From Emergomyces orientalis (taxonomy: Eukaryota > Ascomycota > Eurotiomycetes > Onygenales > Ajellomycetaceae): a stretch of DNA of 64,000 nt. The notes below the pieces were generated by a model, which was not told the origin of the DNA, searched no databases, and worked only from the letters and a program-made list of their open reading frames with translations. The DNA lies in the NCBI GenBank assembly GCA_002110485.1, contig MOWL01000072.1, positions 341,270 to 405,269 of the forward strand. The letters are read 5' to 3'. The translations under genes and the position numbers were made by a program. Shown in pieces: positions 48,091 through 59,036 of the stretch. Positions within the stretch are counted from its first letter, which is position 1, and each line of letters opens with the position of its first letter.

Positions 48091-50223
48091 ATGGAGCAAG
48101 ACAGGCAAACAACAAGAAGCGGTTCCCGCCAGCCGCCCCCCCCTACAAGGGTAGAAGAGTCCGCCAGTGGAGCGGACGTGGGAGCTCGCACGTACTCCCA
48201 GGCGTCAGCCGAAAAACACGCCGCGATAATCGCCGAGATCTGGAAGGATTCTACCGGCCGTTACGATAGCGTAAGACACCTTATCACGCCCTACGATCGG
48301 GTGAAGGCCGAAGGAGTGTTATCATCGGTATCCGCAAGGCGTTACAACGAGATTTGCAGAACCTTACACTCTGCCGCTATCGAAGAGTGGGAGAGCGCTA
48401 TCGAACCATGGCTACAGGCCTTCCGAACGGAGGGCACTAAGCATACGAAGGAGAGAGGTACGATTGCTCCATCTTATGAGGAGTACAACCACCAAACCCA
48501 ACCTACGGCGGACGAAGCCGCAGTTCTAGACACGATTGAAGATCTAGAGCGTGTGGAGGTCCAACTTAACGAACGAGAGGCCCAGCTGGATGAACGCGAG
48601 AATCGACTAGCTGAGCAGGAGGCTCAGCTTGGTGAACGCACGACGATCCTGCAGGGGCGCGTGGATAGATTCCAAGATGGCCTTCAACGCTTGGGCGAAG
48701 GAAGGGCCCATCTGGCGGACGCGTGGACGAACTTCCGTGTTGAGGAAGCTGCGTTGACAGCCCGGAGGCAGGAGCTAGATAGCGAACATCAGGAACGGGA
48801 GACTGTGAGAACCCAGCGGCGATCTCCCCTCACCAGGTTGAGTCAACCAGCCGCGGAAGAGGATCCCCTGATCGAATCCACCCGCCAGCTAGACGCTCTA
48901 TTCGAGCAAGGGTTCGACCCTCCACCAAGAATAGCTCCTACGGAGCAGAATTTCGAGTTACCGCTAAGAGCTCAAACGAGGTCGAGAGCGGCCACCACGA
49001 TACGAGGGCTGAGAAGCCGAGGCGGAAGAGGTGGATACTCAGAGAGAGTAACTCTCCGCCCTGATCGAACTCAGGAAGTCGATAGCCGCAAATTCACGTA
49101 CGACGTGGACGGGAATCGAGTCAGACGAGACGAGTTAGCGTCATGGTATAATGCCCCAACCCCCGCAGTGACGGAACAGGTGACCGAGCGGCCGTCGATA
49201 AGAGCGTCTACACGAGGAGCTCACCCGAATGAGGGGAATGCTGAATCTCCATGGCAAGATCCGTTGCCTCCAACGTGCGGAAGCAACGGGGGAAACTTCA
49301 GCCGATATAGAGATCACCCTGATGAATATGCATATTCTACTCGCTTATGAGCAGCGGACATTATGCTATTCGACCCTGAAGAGGCAGATGTAATGGCATT
49401 CATCAGTCGTTTGGAATTCATGGCAACGCAAGAAGGAGAAAACACCCTCCTGCAAGTCTTCCTGCTCTGTCTAAAGGGGCGAGCATTGGAATGGCACAAT
49501 GGATTGTCTTCTGAAATGAGGCAAGAGATGGCGCATTCCCTTCCAATAACCATCACAGAGCTTCAATTGAAGTTTAAGCTATCGGAGGGGGAGGCCTGGA
49601 CGAAAGCCCAGGGCCTTCAGTTCTCATTCAAGAAGTCAGATGAGGTTTCATTGACACTATATATCTCGCGGAAGATAAACCTACTGCGAGCAGCTTCAAT
49701 TTTCGACCCGACCATGGTCAAGCGGTTAATCTGGGAAGGATTAGAGTCGAATCTATCATTGATTACGCCGCTTATCCCAAGTGAACGTCTAGATGACTTC
49801 CGTCGAAGAATTAGGGACAATGAATCAGCTGCAAGAAGAGCATGGAATGATCGTAATACTCAGCTGTCAGAGTATATCTGAAGTTCCTACAGATGTTCTG
49901 CCACCACTGGAGAGCCAGCAAACGACAAACAATCATACCGGAACTCATTAGGAAACACAAGGGTTGCGGAAGCCAAGGCTTCCACAAATCCGAATCCGCT
50001 GAGTGCCAAGCCCGCTGCCAAGAGAGCGGATCTGGGAAAACCCTCATCTGCCCCGGTTGCGGGATGTTATATATGCGGTGGCGCCCATTATGCTAACCGA
50101 TGCCCCAAGAGGGACGGAAGCAATGATCGCCAAGCGAACCAAGTGGAAGACGCATTTGAAGATGAGGACGCCTTATCTGAGCTAGGGCCTTGCCCTGATT
50201 CAGATATGGAGCCGGAAAACTAG
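48091..50223 (+). pseudogene. Element 2 gag, two in-frame TGA stops
   Basis: The frame runs 711 codons from ATG 48091 (MEQDRQTTRSGSR) to TAG 50221-50223, with TGA at 49,348 and 49,879. A coiled coil with heptad-like ERE/QLDERE repeats (48,560-48,720) is followed by an Arg-rich region. A capsid domain comes next (FMATQEGENTLLQVFLLCLKG, ALEWHNGL). A zinc knuckle CYICGGAHYANRC (about 50,068-50,106) lies near the end. The tail is acidic. Confidence 0.8.
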
Positions 50224-53200
50224 GCGGTGAGGTTAGTACTGAGGGGCTAATCTCATCTGACGACATACCCTCAAATGATAGTTATCACTGTATCTTAAGG
50301 TCGGAAGTCTATAACGTATCCGACGGGGATATCCCTAAACATGATTATGAGCTCATAGAAGGGCTAACATACTTACCTTACACCTTTTTATCCATTCCAA
50401 TCCAAACTACCAAAGGCCTTATTCCCATATGCATCGATACGGGCGCAGGCGTCTTGTTAGTGGACGCCACAATAGCTGAAATATATTTCCCAGAGTGTAC
50501 GCCGTCTCCCATGCCAGATGGCAGATTTATCGGTATAAGAGGTGTAGGTAATGGACGCGATCGCTCAGATACATACATCAAACCCGACCTAGTCTTCCAT
50601 TCGCACCTTGGCGACCCTATACGAATAGCTGGAGAATTCCATATCGTTCCCTACTTAGGCTGTAATATGATAATGGCGAACGACATACTATCCCCAGCAC
50701 GAGCAACAATAGATGTACACGGCGAGAAAATCACGTTCGGCAATATTTCAGTAGCTGCCAGGGCCACCCGAACCTGCGTCCGCAAGGATGTACGGACGAC
50801 CGTTGAACCCCCCCAAACCCAGCAGATGAATCGGAATCTTAAGAGACGATCGGATAGGAAGCGGAGGAAATTCACCGTCCGAGCGGCAGAAACCAGGATC
50901 ATCGAACCAGGTGAAGGCGTGCCGTTGAAGGTTTCACACGCTGAGCTGGCGGAAGGAGTATGGTGGATACGACCCAGGATGATTCGGCAGTCGCCAGGGA
51001 CGTACGCGGGATTACCGAATGCTACCATCCCACATACCCCAGACGTCCTGCCGTTCTCCAACTTAGGCTCGAAACCGACAAAGGTGCTGAATGGTCAAAT
51101 CCTTGGATACACCCAGTGGGTATCCGAATCCGATCTCACAGACCTGTCCGCGACTGTCTGTCTTGCGGATACAGATGATTTTGATAGCCCATTCGACATC
51201 CCGACTACGAGCCCCGAGCATGGGACAGTAGAGGCCGACATATCCGACCATTGGGGTGGTGAATATCGAACCCGGGTTCAGAAAATCGTTGACCGCCATC
51301 GGGAGCTTTTCAAACCCGAACTAGGCAGATTTATAGACAGCGTCAAGATGCCTATCCGCTTTTTGAATGAAAAGGACTTTGCGGGTCTTAAGCAAAAGGC
51401 CTATCCTCTGTCGCGCAAGGATAGAGCAGCTGCAGATGAAATCCTCGACCCTCTGAGAGCAGGCGGCCGAATTGAAAAGGTGCCATTGGGTGATAGAAAT
51501 CCGATCGCCTCCCCTGCTTTCGTCGTGTGGAATAAGGGCAAGCCGCGCGTGGTAGTTGATTTACGAAAGGTAAACCTACACCTTCTGCCAAATGCCTATC
51601 CCCTGCCCACTCAACAAGACGTTCTGCAATTGCTAGGTGGATCGATAATCTTCTCATCCATGGACATTAAGCAAGGTTTCTTCCAGCAGCCGCTAGAGGA
51701 GGACGATAAATTCAAAACAATCTTTGTTACGCCTCATAGAGGACTCGAACGCTTCACAGTCGCCACCATGGGGCTAGCGACTTCGCCCGGCTTCTTCCAG
51801 CAATGAATGGAGGAGATTCTTGCCAAATACCTATGGCAATTCGCCTTGGTATACGTGGACGATATAATCATATATTCCTGCTCATTAGACAATCATCTTA
51901 ACCACCTTGAAGGCGTTTTCACGGCATTAGAGTGATCAGGTGTGACAATGTCCTTGAGGAAATGTCATTTCGCCTACCCTTCCGTGAGTCTTCTGGGCCA
52001 CCATGTCGGGCGCCTTGGGATATCAACCCAAGAAGAAAAGGTGGAAGTCATTCAAAACCTAGCCTTCCCAGAGACTCTGGATGACTTGGAAGGAATCATA
52101 GACCTTTTCAATTATTATCGGGACTTCGTAGACATGTACGCGGATAAGGTGGAGGCGCTTGAAGCCCTGAAAACCCGCCTGCTTAAGAATGGTCTGTGGA
52201 AAGGGTGTCAGAGAGCTTCTTACACATCCAAAACCAAGATAATGAGCTATGAGGATTCGGACGAATATCACACTCTCTTGGACGAAGCTCGAAAATCCTT
52301 CAAAATAGTGAGAGAGGCGCTAGTGAATGTGCCCACCAGAGCATATTCTGATTTTCACTGTCCATTCATCATTTACATCAATTCTAGCAAGCAGCGCGGC
52401 ATCGGAATAGCTCTGCACCAGATAGGCGCAGATGGGATTGAAAGACCTATACTATTCCTGTCCAGGCATTTGAACTCTGCCGAGAGGAGGTATTGGGCCA
52501 CTGAACTTGAATGCCTAGGTTTGATTTGGGTGCTCACGAAGCTTCCGCAATACCTCGATGGCGAATTCATGGTAGTCACTGATCATACAGCCTTGGTATC
52601 CGCCCTGCAATCACCTGCTTCAGGTCATAGAAGCACCCGCCTGAATAACTGGGCCTTAACGCTCAGCAAATACCTGCCGCGAATGACCATTTGATATCGT
52701 AAGAGTATCATTCATGATAATGCGGACGCCCTTTCTCGACTTAGGACCTTACAAGACGACTCGGATGCTGTTTCCTCCGACCAAGAACGTACTATCCACG
52801 AAATACTCCAGAGAGTGGATAGACAAGCAGAGAACACACCTCTTGTAGTGTCAATATCAACTGTAGAGATCTCGGAGGAATTCAAGAAGCGGTTGCGAAA
52901 TGATGTGCCTTCTGACCCAATCTTGGGCAACATTTTCTGAAAAGTGAAAGTAGCGGGCAGATACCATTCTTTCAATGTAAGAGATGGCATTCTTTATCTT
53001 GAGAATGACTGCTTCTGCGTCCCTGAGTCGATGGCACAAGATGTTATCCGCATCTGTCATGATTACGCAGGGCATCCAGGGTTACATCGAACAGAAGATA
53101 TCCTGCGCCGGTCTTTCTACCTTCCATACGCCCGCAGACGAATCCTTAAGCGAATAGCCCAGTGTTCAAATTGTCGATTGTCAAAGCCCGCCAACCACAG

Positions 53201-54302
53201 GGGATATGGTAAAATGCAACCGATACCAACCCCAGCGCGGCCGTTTGATGTTCTAGCTATCGACTTTATCACCGGACTCCCGCTCAGCAACAACCTGGAC
53301 ACAGTCCTCACCGTTACCGATAAGTTTTCCAAGGCGGTTATATTAATCGCGGGGAGGGAAGATTGGAAAACCGCCCAGTGGGCGGAAGCATTTTTTGATA
53401 AGGTAATATGCAGGTGGCAGCTACCATTAGCGCTTATATCGGACAGGGACCCACGCTTCAATTCAGAATTTTGGGAGCGCCTCCTAGACCTGATGGGCAT
53501 CAAGAGATGGATGACCACAGCGTATAATCCTCGTTCGAATGGCCAGAGCGAAAGAACGAATTTGACGGTCGAAGTGATCCTGCGTTCGCTGCTGGTAGGG
53601 CGATATGAATCCAGTTGGGACGCCCTGCTGCCGCAGGTCGAAAGATGCATCAACGCTGAGATCGTCGGACCAACCTCTCTGACACCATTCGAGGTACTGA
53701 CAGGCATTAGCCCACGTTGGTTCCCCGCCTCTGAGGACGCCCCAGAATCGGATACCGCCACATTGGTTGCCAATCGGGAATCTCTCCGGAAGGAAGTACT
53801 CGAATTATACGCTCTTTCGCAAGCTCGTCTAGCGGAAAGGTTTGATAGGGCCCATGAAGAACCGTCATTTGCTGTAGATGATTACATCTTTATAAGATTA
53901 GCAAGGAAAGGCGAGAAGGGGTATACCACTAAGGGACATTCAAAGCTGTCTTCTTTGCGGATAGGGCCCTTCAGAATCATTCAAAAAGTGTCCGACCTGG
54001 CCTTTCGACTGCAACTCCCGCCTGATTGGAGGATGCACTCCGTGGTATCAGTTATTCATCTCGAGAAAATGGACCTAACGCCGGAAGATATGGAGCACCC
54101 GCCCCCAGAACCGGTATTCATATATGGTAAGCCGGAATTCGAAATCGAACGCATCATCCGGAAGGAGATACAAGAAGGCAAAACTTACCTGGAAGTCAAG
54201 TGAAAGAGATATGATGATCCGACCTTAGAGCCCTACAATGTTATAGCGGACAACGTCCCACAAATGATTAAGGCATTCAAGCAGAGAAGGCCGCGAGGGT
54301 GA
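50217..54302 (+). pseudogene. Element 2 pol polyprotein, TGA stops
   Basis: It lies in the -1 frame relative to gag and overlaps its last codons. Order: protease with CIDTGAGVLLVDA (catalytic DTG, about 50,433); RT with DLRKVNLHLLPNAYPLPT, FSSMDIKQGFFQQ, TMGLATSPGFFQ and YVDDIIIYS (about 51,850); RNase H with FIIYINSSKQRGIGIAL, ELECLGLIW and VVTDHTALVSAL; integrase with HDYAGHPGLHRTEDILRR and CSNCRLSK, IDFITGLP, ISDRDPRFNSEFW and NPRSNGQSERTN (D, D, E). A GPFRI/chromodomain-like end (LEVK*KRYDDPTLEP) follows. TGA occurs at 51,804, 51,933, 52,692, 52,938 and 54,201. Confidence 0.9.
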
Positions 54303-54866
54303 CCGCGCAAAAGTGCACTCTGAAAGGCAACTGGTATCTCATTGCAACGGTGTCTACATACATTAATCGTCCCCATCAACTACTCGCCGTACTGCTCGTC
54401 CGCCCACCCCATATCCTATTCGGTTCCGATATCACCGCATTCGTAAAAAAATAGACAACAAAGGAAATAAAGAAATGACACAAGGAAATCCGCCCCTTGA
54501 CACCACCTGGCACCCGCCTACCAGCACCACATCCACACGTATTCGTAAGTTCGACTTATTTGATATCTACCAATCATCATCTGACGCCTCCCGCAACTTC
54601 TCTTCCTGTTTGGCAAGACGGGCGTCCCAATAAGCGGTATCCGCCCCTAAATCGCCCCCCACAATGTCTTCAAGGCGAACGTGGCCAGGCAGGCGAAAAA
54701 ACCGGCTATCCTTAACTGCGTCTACCGCAGACGCCACAGTCCCCACGAATTCGGCCATCGCCTCGAATTCGCCAGCGGACACCATTCCTATTTAAGCCTA
54801 GCGCCCATATTTTCTCGGGTTCTTCCGAACCTTCTTCCGACGCCCATCCTTTTCCGCGAGGGGGAC

Positions 54867-55148
54867 TATCGTGGGCAACGCCCACGCTCCCTAGTACGTT
54901 CGCTATATTATATATTCGCCTATATAATCTTATCGCTATAGCTTCGTACGTACCTACCTAGCTATAGCATTACCCTTACCTTCCGCAGAGCATACGTGCC
55001 TACCTACTATATCATTTATCATTCCTTCCGCATGCGGAAGATGCCTGTATTTAGTTATTTATATTCTTCCACTGATTAGCAGTGAAAGATGAAGAATCAG
55101 ACATTCTTTTACTACTATTTTGACATATACGTTCTATCGCATGTAGCA
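54867..55148 (+). repeat. 3' LTR of Gypsy element 2
   Basis: 282 bp; it differs from the 5' LTR by C for T in the hairpin arm and T for C in a former CpG near the end. Confidence 0.95.
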
Positions 55149-55153
55149 AGAAT

Positions 55154-55590
55154 AGTCAGCAAATTGATTTTTCTTTTTTTATTTATTTATTTATAAATAT
55201 TTTTGAAGATTATTTATATTCTCTTTTTTTCATATAATTTTCAAGTGATTACAAAGAAAATAAAATAATGATAGACAAAATAACTCATGACATGAATACA
55301 AAGGAAATAAAAGACAGACTCTAACACAAAAGAAATAGTGAGATATTATATAATATCTAGCAGTTTTTATAAAGAATATTTCAGATTCTCATTCATTTAT
55401 ATTTTCATCTTTGAAATAGAATTGATTTCTAGTAGCTATTTGAGTTTCATTGAGAAAATCAATTAAATATTGACTGTCTATTTCAGTTGAAAATAGTAGT
55501 TTCATATTCATTTCTCTCAGCTTATATTTATATCTCAGTTCAGCTCTAAGTTCTTGATTTAATGAGCAATTCATTAAGATATGTTCTGGT
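55154..55590 (-). mobile_element. LINE-like 3' fragment, copy C, inverted
   Basis: Minus-strand match to copies A and B: MNCSLNQELRAELRYKYKLR and QYLIDFLNETQIATRNQFYF, with the T-rich complement of the A tail at 55,170-55,200. Its tail adjoins repeat R exactly as in copies A and B. Confidence 0.8.
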
Positions 55591-55900
55591 ATATACTCCA
55601 GTTCAAATCAGTGCCTGTGTTCATGGGAGGAAATGTGAGTGAAACTCTTTTTCTAATTATATAATTTTGATTTAATTTAATTATTCTCACTGAATAATTT
55701 CTGCACAGCTTGTTCAGTTTTATTTTAGAAGAAGAAATTGAGACTTCAATTTTCATAGCTTTTATAGAAATAATTTTAAATGCTTTCAGCATTCTTCTTA
55801 AAGCTTTATTTTGCAGACTTTCATATTTATTTAGAAAGTTTTTCTGATTTTTCCATCATATTTGTGCTTCATAGTCTGAGATTGAGAAAATGCAGATAAT
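55590..55900 (-). mobile_element. LINE-like fragment, RT-RNase H linker, inverted
   Basis: The minus strand reads MLKAFKIISIKAMKIEVSIS, then KLNKLCRNYSVRIIKLNQ, a segment typical of the connection between RT and RNase H in fungal LINEs. It is joined to copy C out of its normal order. Confidence 0.65.
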
Positions 55901-55904
55901 AAAG

Positions 55905-57485
55905 TTATTTTATTACTTGAAGAAAAAACAGAAATAATTACAAATATAATTCTAGAAAGTATTAATGATAATATTCCAAAAAAAGTTCTATCAGAGTACT
56001 CTAAACCATGGTGAAATAAAGAAATATCAGAGAAAAGAAAAAATTTAGCAATTTACAGAGAAAAATGAAAAAAAGATATCATTATTCATGAAGAATACAA
56101 AGAAATGAGAAATGAATACTTCACTACTATAAAAACAGCTAAAACTTCATGCTGGAATACTTTTCTTGAAAATGCAAAAGAAAAAGAGATTTTTAAAGCA
56201 TTTAATTATACAAAATCAAGAAAAGTAGCTAAATTATCTATTTTAGAATATAACTATCAGAATAGAGAGATTAAAGCTCATTCCTTTGAAGAAAAATGCC
56301 AGGCATTGTTAAGAATGTTATTTCAAAAATCACCAGTATCTCAAAATGAAAACTCTATGTCAATAGATGATTATACTGAAAATGTAGAGAAAAGATGAAT
56401 ATGATCAGATCTATCAGAAGATGAATTATAAACAGCAATTTTTGAAAGCTCAAAGAAAACTGCTGCAGGCCCTGACTCAATAAATCATTTAATAATACAA
56501 AAATTATATCCTAAGTTAAAAGGAGAAATATTTGAATTACTTTTCAATTTATTGAAAAAAGGATATCATCCCAAGATATGAAGAAAAGTCACTGGAATAG
56601 TACTTGCAAAATCAAATAGAAAAAGCACTATTCCAAAATTCTATAGAATTATATCATTGTTAAATTGCTTGAGAAAAGTCTTAGAAAAAATAATAGCTAC
56701 TAGATTATCATATCTAAGTACTATCTCTGACTCTGATCTATTATTTTATGATCAAATAGAGAGTAGAAAGCAAAACTCAGCAATAGATGCAGTTTTTTCT
56801 CTAACTCATGATATAGAATTAGCTAGAAATGAAAAACTAGTTTCAACTGCTGCTTTTATTAATATAAAAGATGCATTTGATTATGTTTCAAAAGAGCATT
56901 TAATTCAAACTCTGATAGAATTAAATACTTCAAAATCATTGATAAAATGAGTCAGTTGTTTTATGTCAGAAAGAACCATTCAGTTGTTTTTTGATGAAAT
57001 AAAACAAAAGAAAATAAAAATTGAAATAGAAGTCTCTCAGAAATCTCCAGTCACTTCCATTCTATTTTTGATATATATAAGAACATTATTTCAAAACAGA
57101 GAAATAAAGCTAGTGAGAATACTCAGCTACATTGATGATATTACATTATTATGTCATTCAAAAACAATAAAAGAAAACTGTTTATTAATTGAAAATACAG
57201 CAAGAGAAATTATTCAAAAAGAAAATGAAAATTATATTCAGTTTGATATGAATAAAACTGAATTGATTCACTTTTTTTCTAAGTCAAATGAGAAAAATGA
57301 ACACATAGTCTTACTAAATAAATAAATTAATTCAAAAGAATCAGTTAGATGACTAGGTTTTTGACTAGACTCAAAACTGAAGTTTAATTATCATATTCAA
57401 AAGAAACTTACTCAGGCAAAGAGTAATTTTAATAACATTTTAAAATTATCAAATACAGAAAGAGAACTATCTTTTCAAGTAAGAG
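55905..57485 (+). mobile_element. LINE-like reverse transcriptase fragment
   Basis: In one frame with stops: CWNTFLENAKEKEIFKAFNY, then KKTAAGPDSINHLIIQKLYP, RIISLLNCLRKVLEKIIATR, AAFINIKDAFDYVSKEHLI, then ILSYIDDITLLCHSKT (YxDD box as YIDD, about 57,127) and R*LGF*LDSKLKFNYH. Stops are mostly TGA where Trp is conserved in LINEs (PW*N, KI*RK, IK*V, R*LGF*LD), plus two TAA. It is truncated at 57,485 against unrelated GC-rich DNA. Confidence 0.85.
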
Positions 57486-59036
57486 TTGCGACGGCGAGTG
57501 CGCGGCCGGAAATGGCGGTCCCCGCCCGATCCGGTTTAGCGCCGTCCGCGTCTGGTCTAGCGCGGACCGATGAAGCCTGGCGCCGCCCCGTTCGGGCATG
57601 GTGCGCAACCGCCGGCCCCTTCGACTCTCCGACATCATCTGTCATGACTATATAAAGCTGCATTGACTGCCTCCCCTCACACATGCACTTTTGCATCCTT
57701 ATTTCCCTTTCTCTCTTTTCATTCATTTCCTTTTCTTCTCTTCTCTGCCCCTGCCGTCTTGTCCTCCTCCCCGTCCTCGACTTCGGTGTGGTATCCCTGA
57801 CCCACTGCATCTGTGTCACCACCCACCTGTCCAATCGCTCTGATTTTGGTCGCCGCCGTTGACGAAGGCATCACCATTGAACCCGCCTATGTTATATGTG
57901 TCCTTGCCTTACTTTCTTGCCTTACTTCTTCCTCCGCTCCTCCTACTGTTCCTTCACTCTTTTTTCCCGTCTCGCGTTGAAGTGATACATGCGACCCCCC
58001 CCAAAAAAAAAAAAAAAAAAAAAAAAGGATATCCCCTCCTGTATCAGCAACCAGTTGACCTGACCCAAGGTTTCCTGTTCCCTCTGTAGCCCCTCTCTCC
58101 TGCTGCTGACGTGCCTCCTGCTCAGCGGCCAATGGCAAAAATGCCTCATTTCGGTGAAACCCCGTGGGAATGAATGGGTGGTCAATCCCAATTGCAGCGT
58201 CGCTGAACACGCGCCATTCTTTCCCTGACTCTTGGACCTGTTCTTCGCCTTGTCATTTGCTGGTGCCTACGTGTCGGACGGAGAAATAACTGGAAAGGGC
58301 TGCATTTCCAGCTTTCCTTCTGCCCGTGGCTTGAAGGACCCCAGTTTCAGCTCCAGTGTGGCGATCTTGCGTTGTGACCTATCAACTGGAAATCCCTGCG
58401 ATATGTACGCGAGCGAGCTGAAGTCGCATCGGGCTTTCCGGAGCATGTCCGTGCCGCGTACGACATGTAGCGATGCAAGGATGGTGGGATAGAGGACGAA
58501 GGCGCAGAGCCGAAGGTGCGAGGAGGCCGCGTAAGCAAGGCTATAGCTGCATGTGTGCACAGCTGTCGTGTGCCGCTCGTTCTCATTCTCCTTGGGGGAT
58601 TTGTATCCGATTCGTCCATGGTTCTCGAGCCTTCCATGCCTGGAATTTTCGAGCGAAATTGGAACTGGACGGGGAGGAGGCTGTGGCGCCGCTTCTGCGT
58701 CCCCCTGACAGGAGATGGACGTGGCTGGTCGCTATTCACACCTGCTTGGGTTACATTCTGGTGTTACGTGTGCGGTTCATGCGGTGAGGGGAAGGCTGGA
58801 ATCCTGGGATCCGGTGGCCTAAAGATGTTTGGTTGGAGAGGCTGACGCTCGTCGGCTCTTTGAGCGGGTGTAGGTTTTTCTGGCCGACGGGCTTTTTTGG
58901 TGGAGCTATCACCAGAGCGGCTGAAAACTGTAGATAAATGCTCTCCTTTTCCCCCGTGGATTCACCACTGCTGTTCCAACGAAGTACCTGAGCAGTCTCT
59001 TTGGTTCAGAGTGGGATCACCATCTTTTCTGCGAAC
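57486..59036. promoter_or_regulatory. GC-rich leader and promoter region of the Myb/RTC4 gene
   Basis: The sequence changes abruptly to GC-rich. A TATA box (CTATATAAAG, TATAAA at 57,651-57,656) lies upstream of a pyrimidine-rich stretch. The remainder could be a long leader. A minus-strand frame at 58,267-58,560 (SSHLRLCAFVLYPTILASL) looks protein-like and may be a decayed gene, but I could not name it. Confidence 0.35.
58003..58026 (+). repeat. Poly-A tract
   Basis: Eight C precede about 24 consecutive A, in non-coding sequence; possibly an old retroposed tail or simple expansion. Confidence 0.85.

Larger units (their letters stand above)
47326..55148 (+). mobile_element. Ty3/Gypsy LTR retrotransposon 2, 7.8 kb, young
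   Basis: Two 282-bp LTRs (47,326-47,607 and 54,867-55,148) differ at only two positions (0.7%). The 5-bp target duplication AGAAT flanks both ends (47,321-47,325 and 55,149-55,153). Internally it holds a leader with a CCAAT array, gag with a zinc knuckle, and pol with protease, RT, RNase H, integrase and a chromodomain-like end. Seven in-frame stops, all TGA, disable it. The purine tract GCGAGGGGGAC precedes the 3' LTR. The LTR starts TATCG rather than TG, and no standard TGG-type primer site follows it. Confidence 0.93.
31151..57485. other. AT-rich transposon island
   Basis: From about 31.2 kb the GC content drops sharply and CG dinucleotides vanish: reading by eye I found none between about 31,180 and 35,945, nor between about 55,150 and 57,485. 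Only the two Gypsy elements inside keep CG. The island ends abruptly near 57,485 where a LINE fragment meets GC-rich sequence. All recognisable content is retrotransposon-derived; no host gene was seen. 31,400-32,365 holds AT-rich sequence without any recognised motif. Confidence 0.85.

Noticed and set aside
36585..57485. TGA read as tryptophan (alternative genetic code or mitochondrial origin of the elements)
   Set aside because: Normal TGG codons occur in the same frames, TAA stops also occur, copies differ TGG/TGA at the same site, and LTR pairs show the same transition bias. Mutation explains it better.
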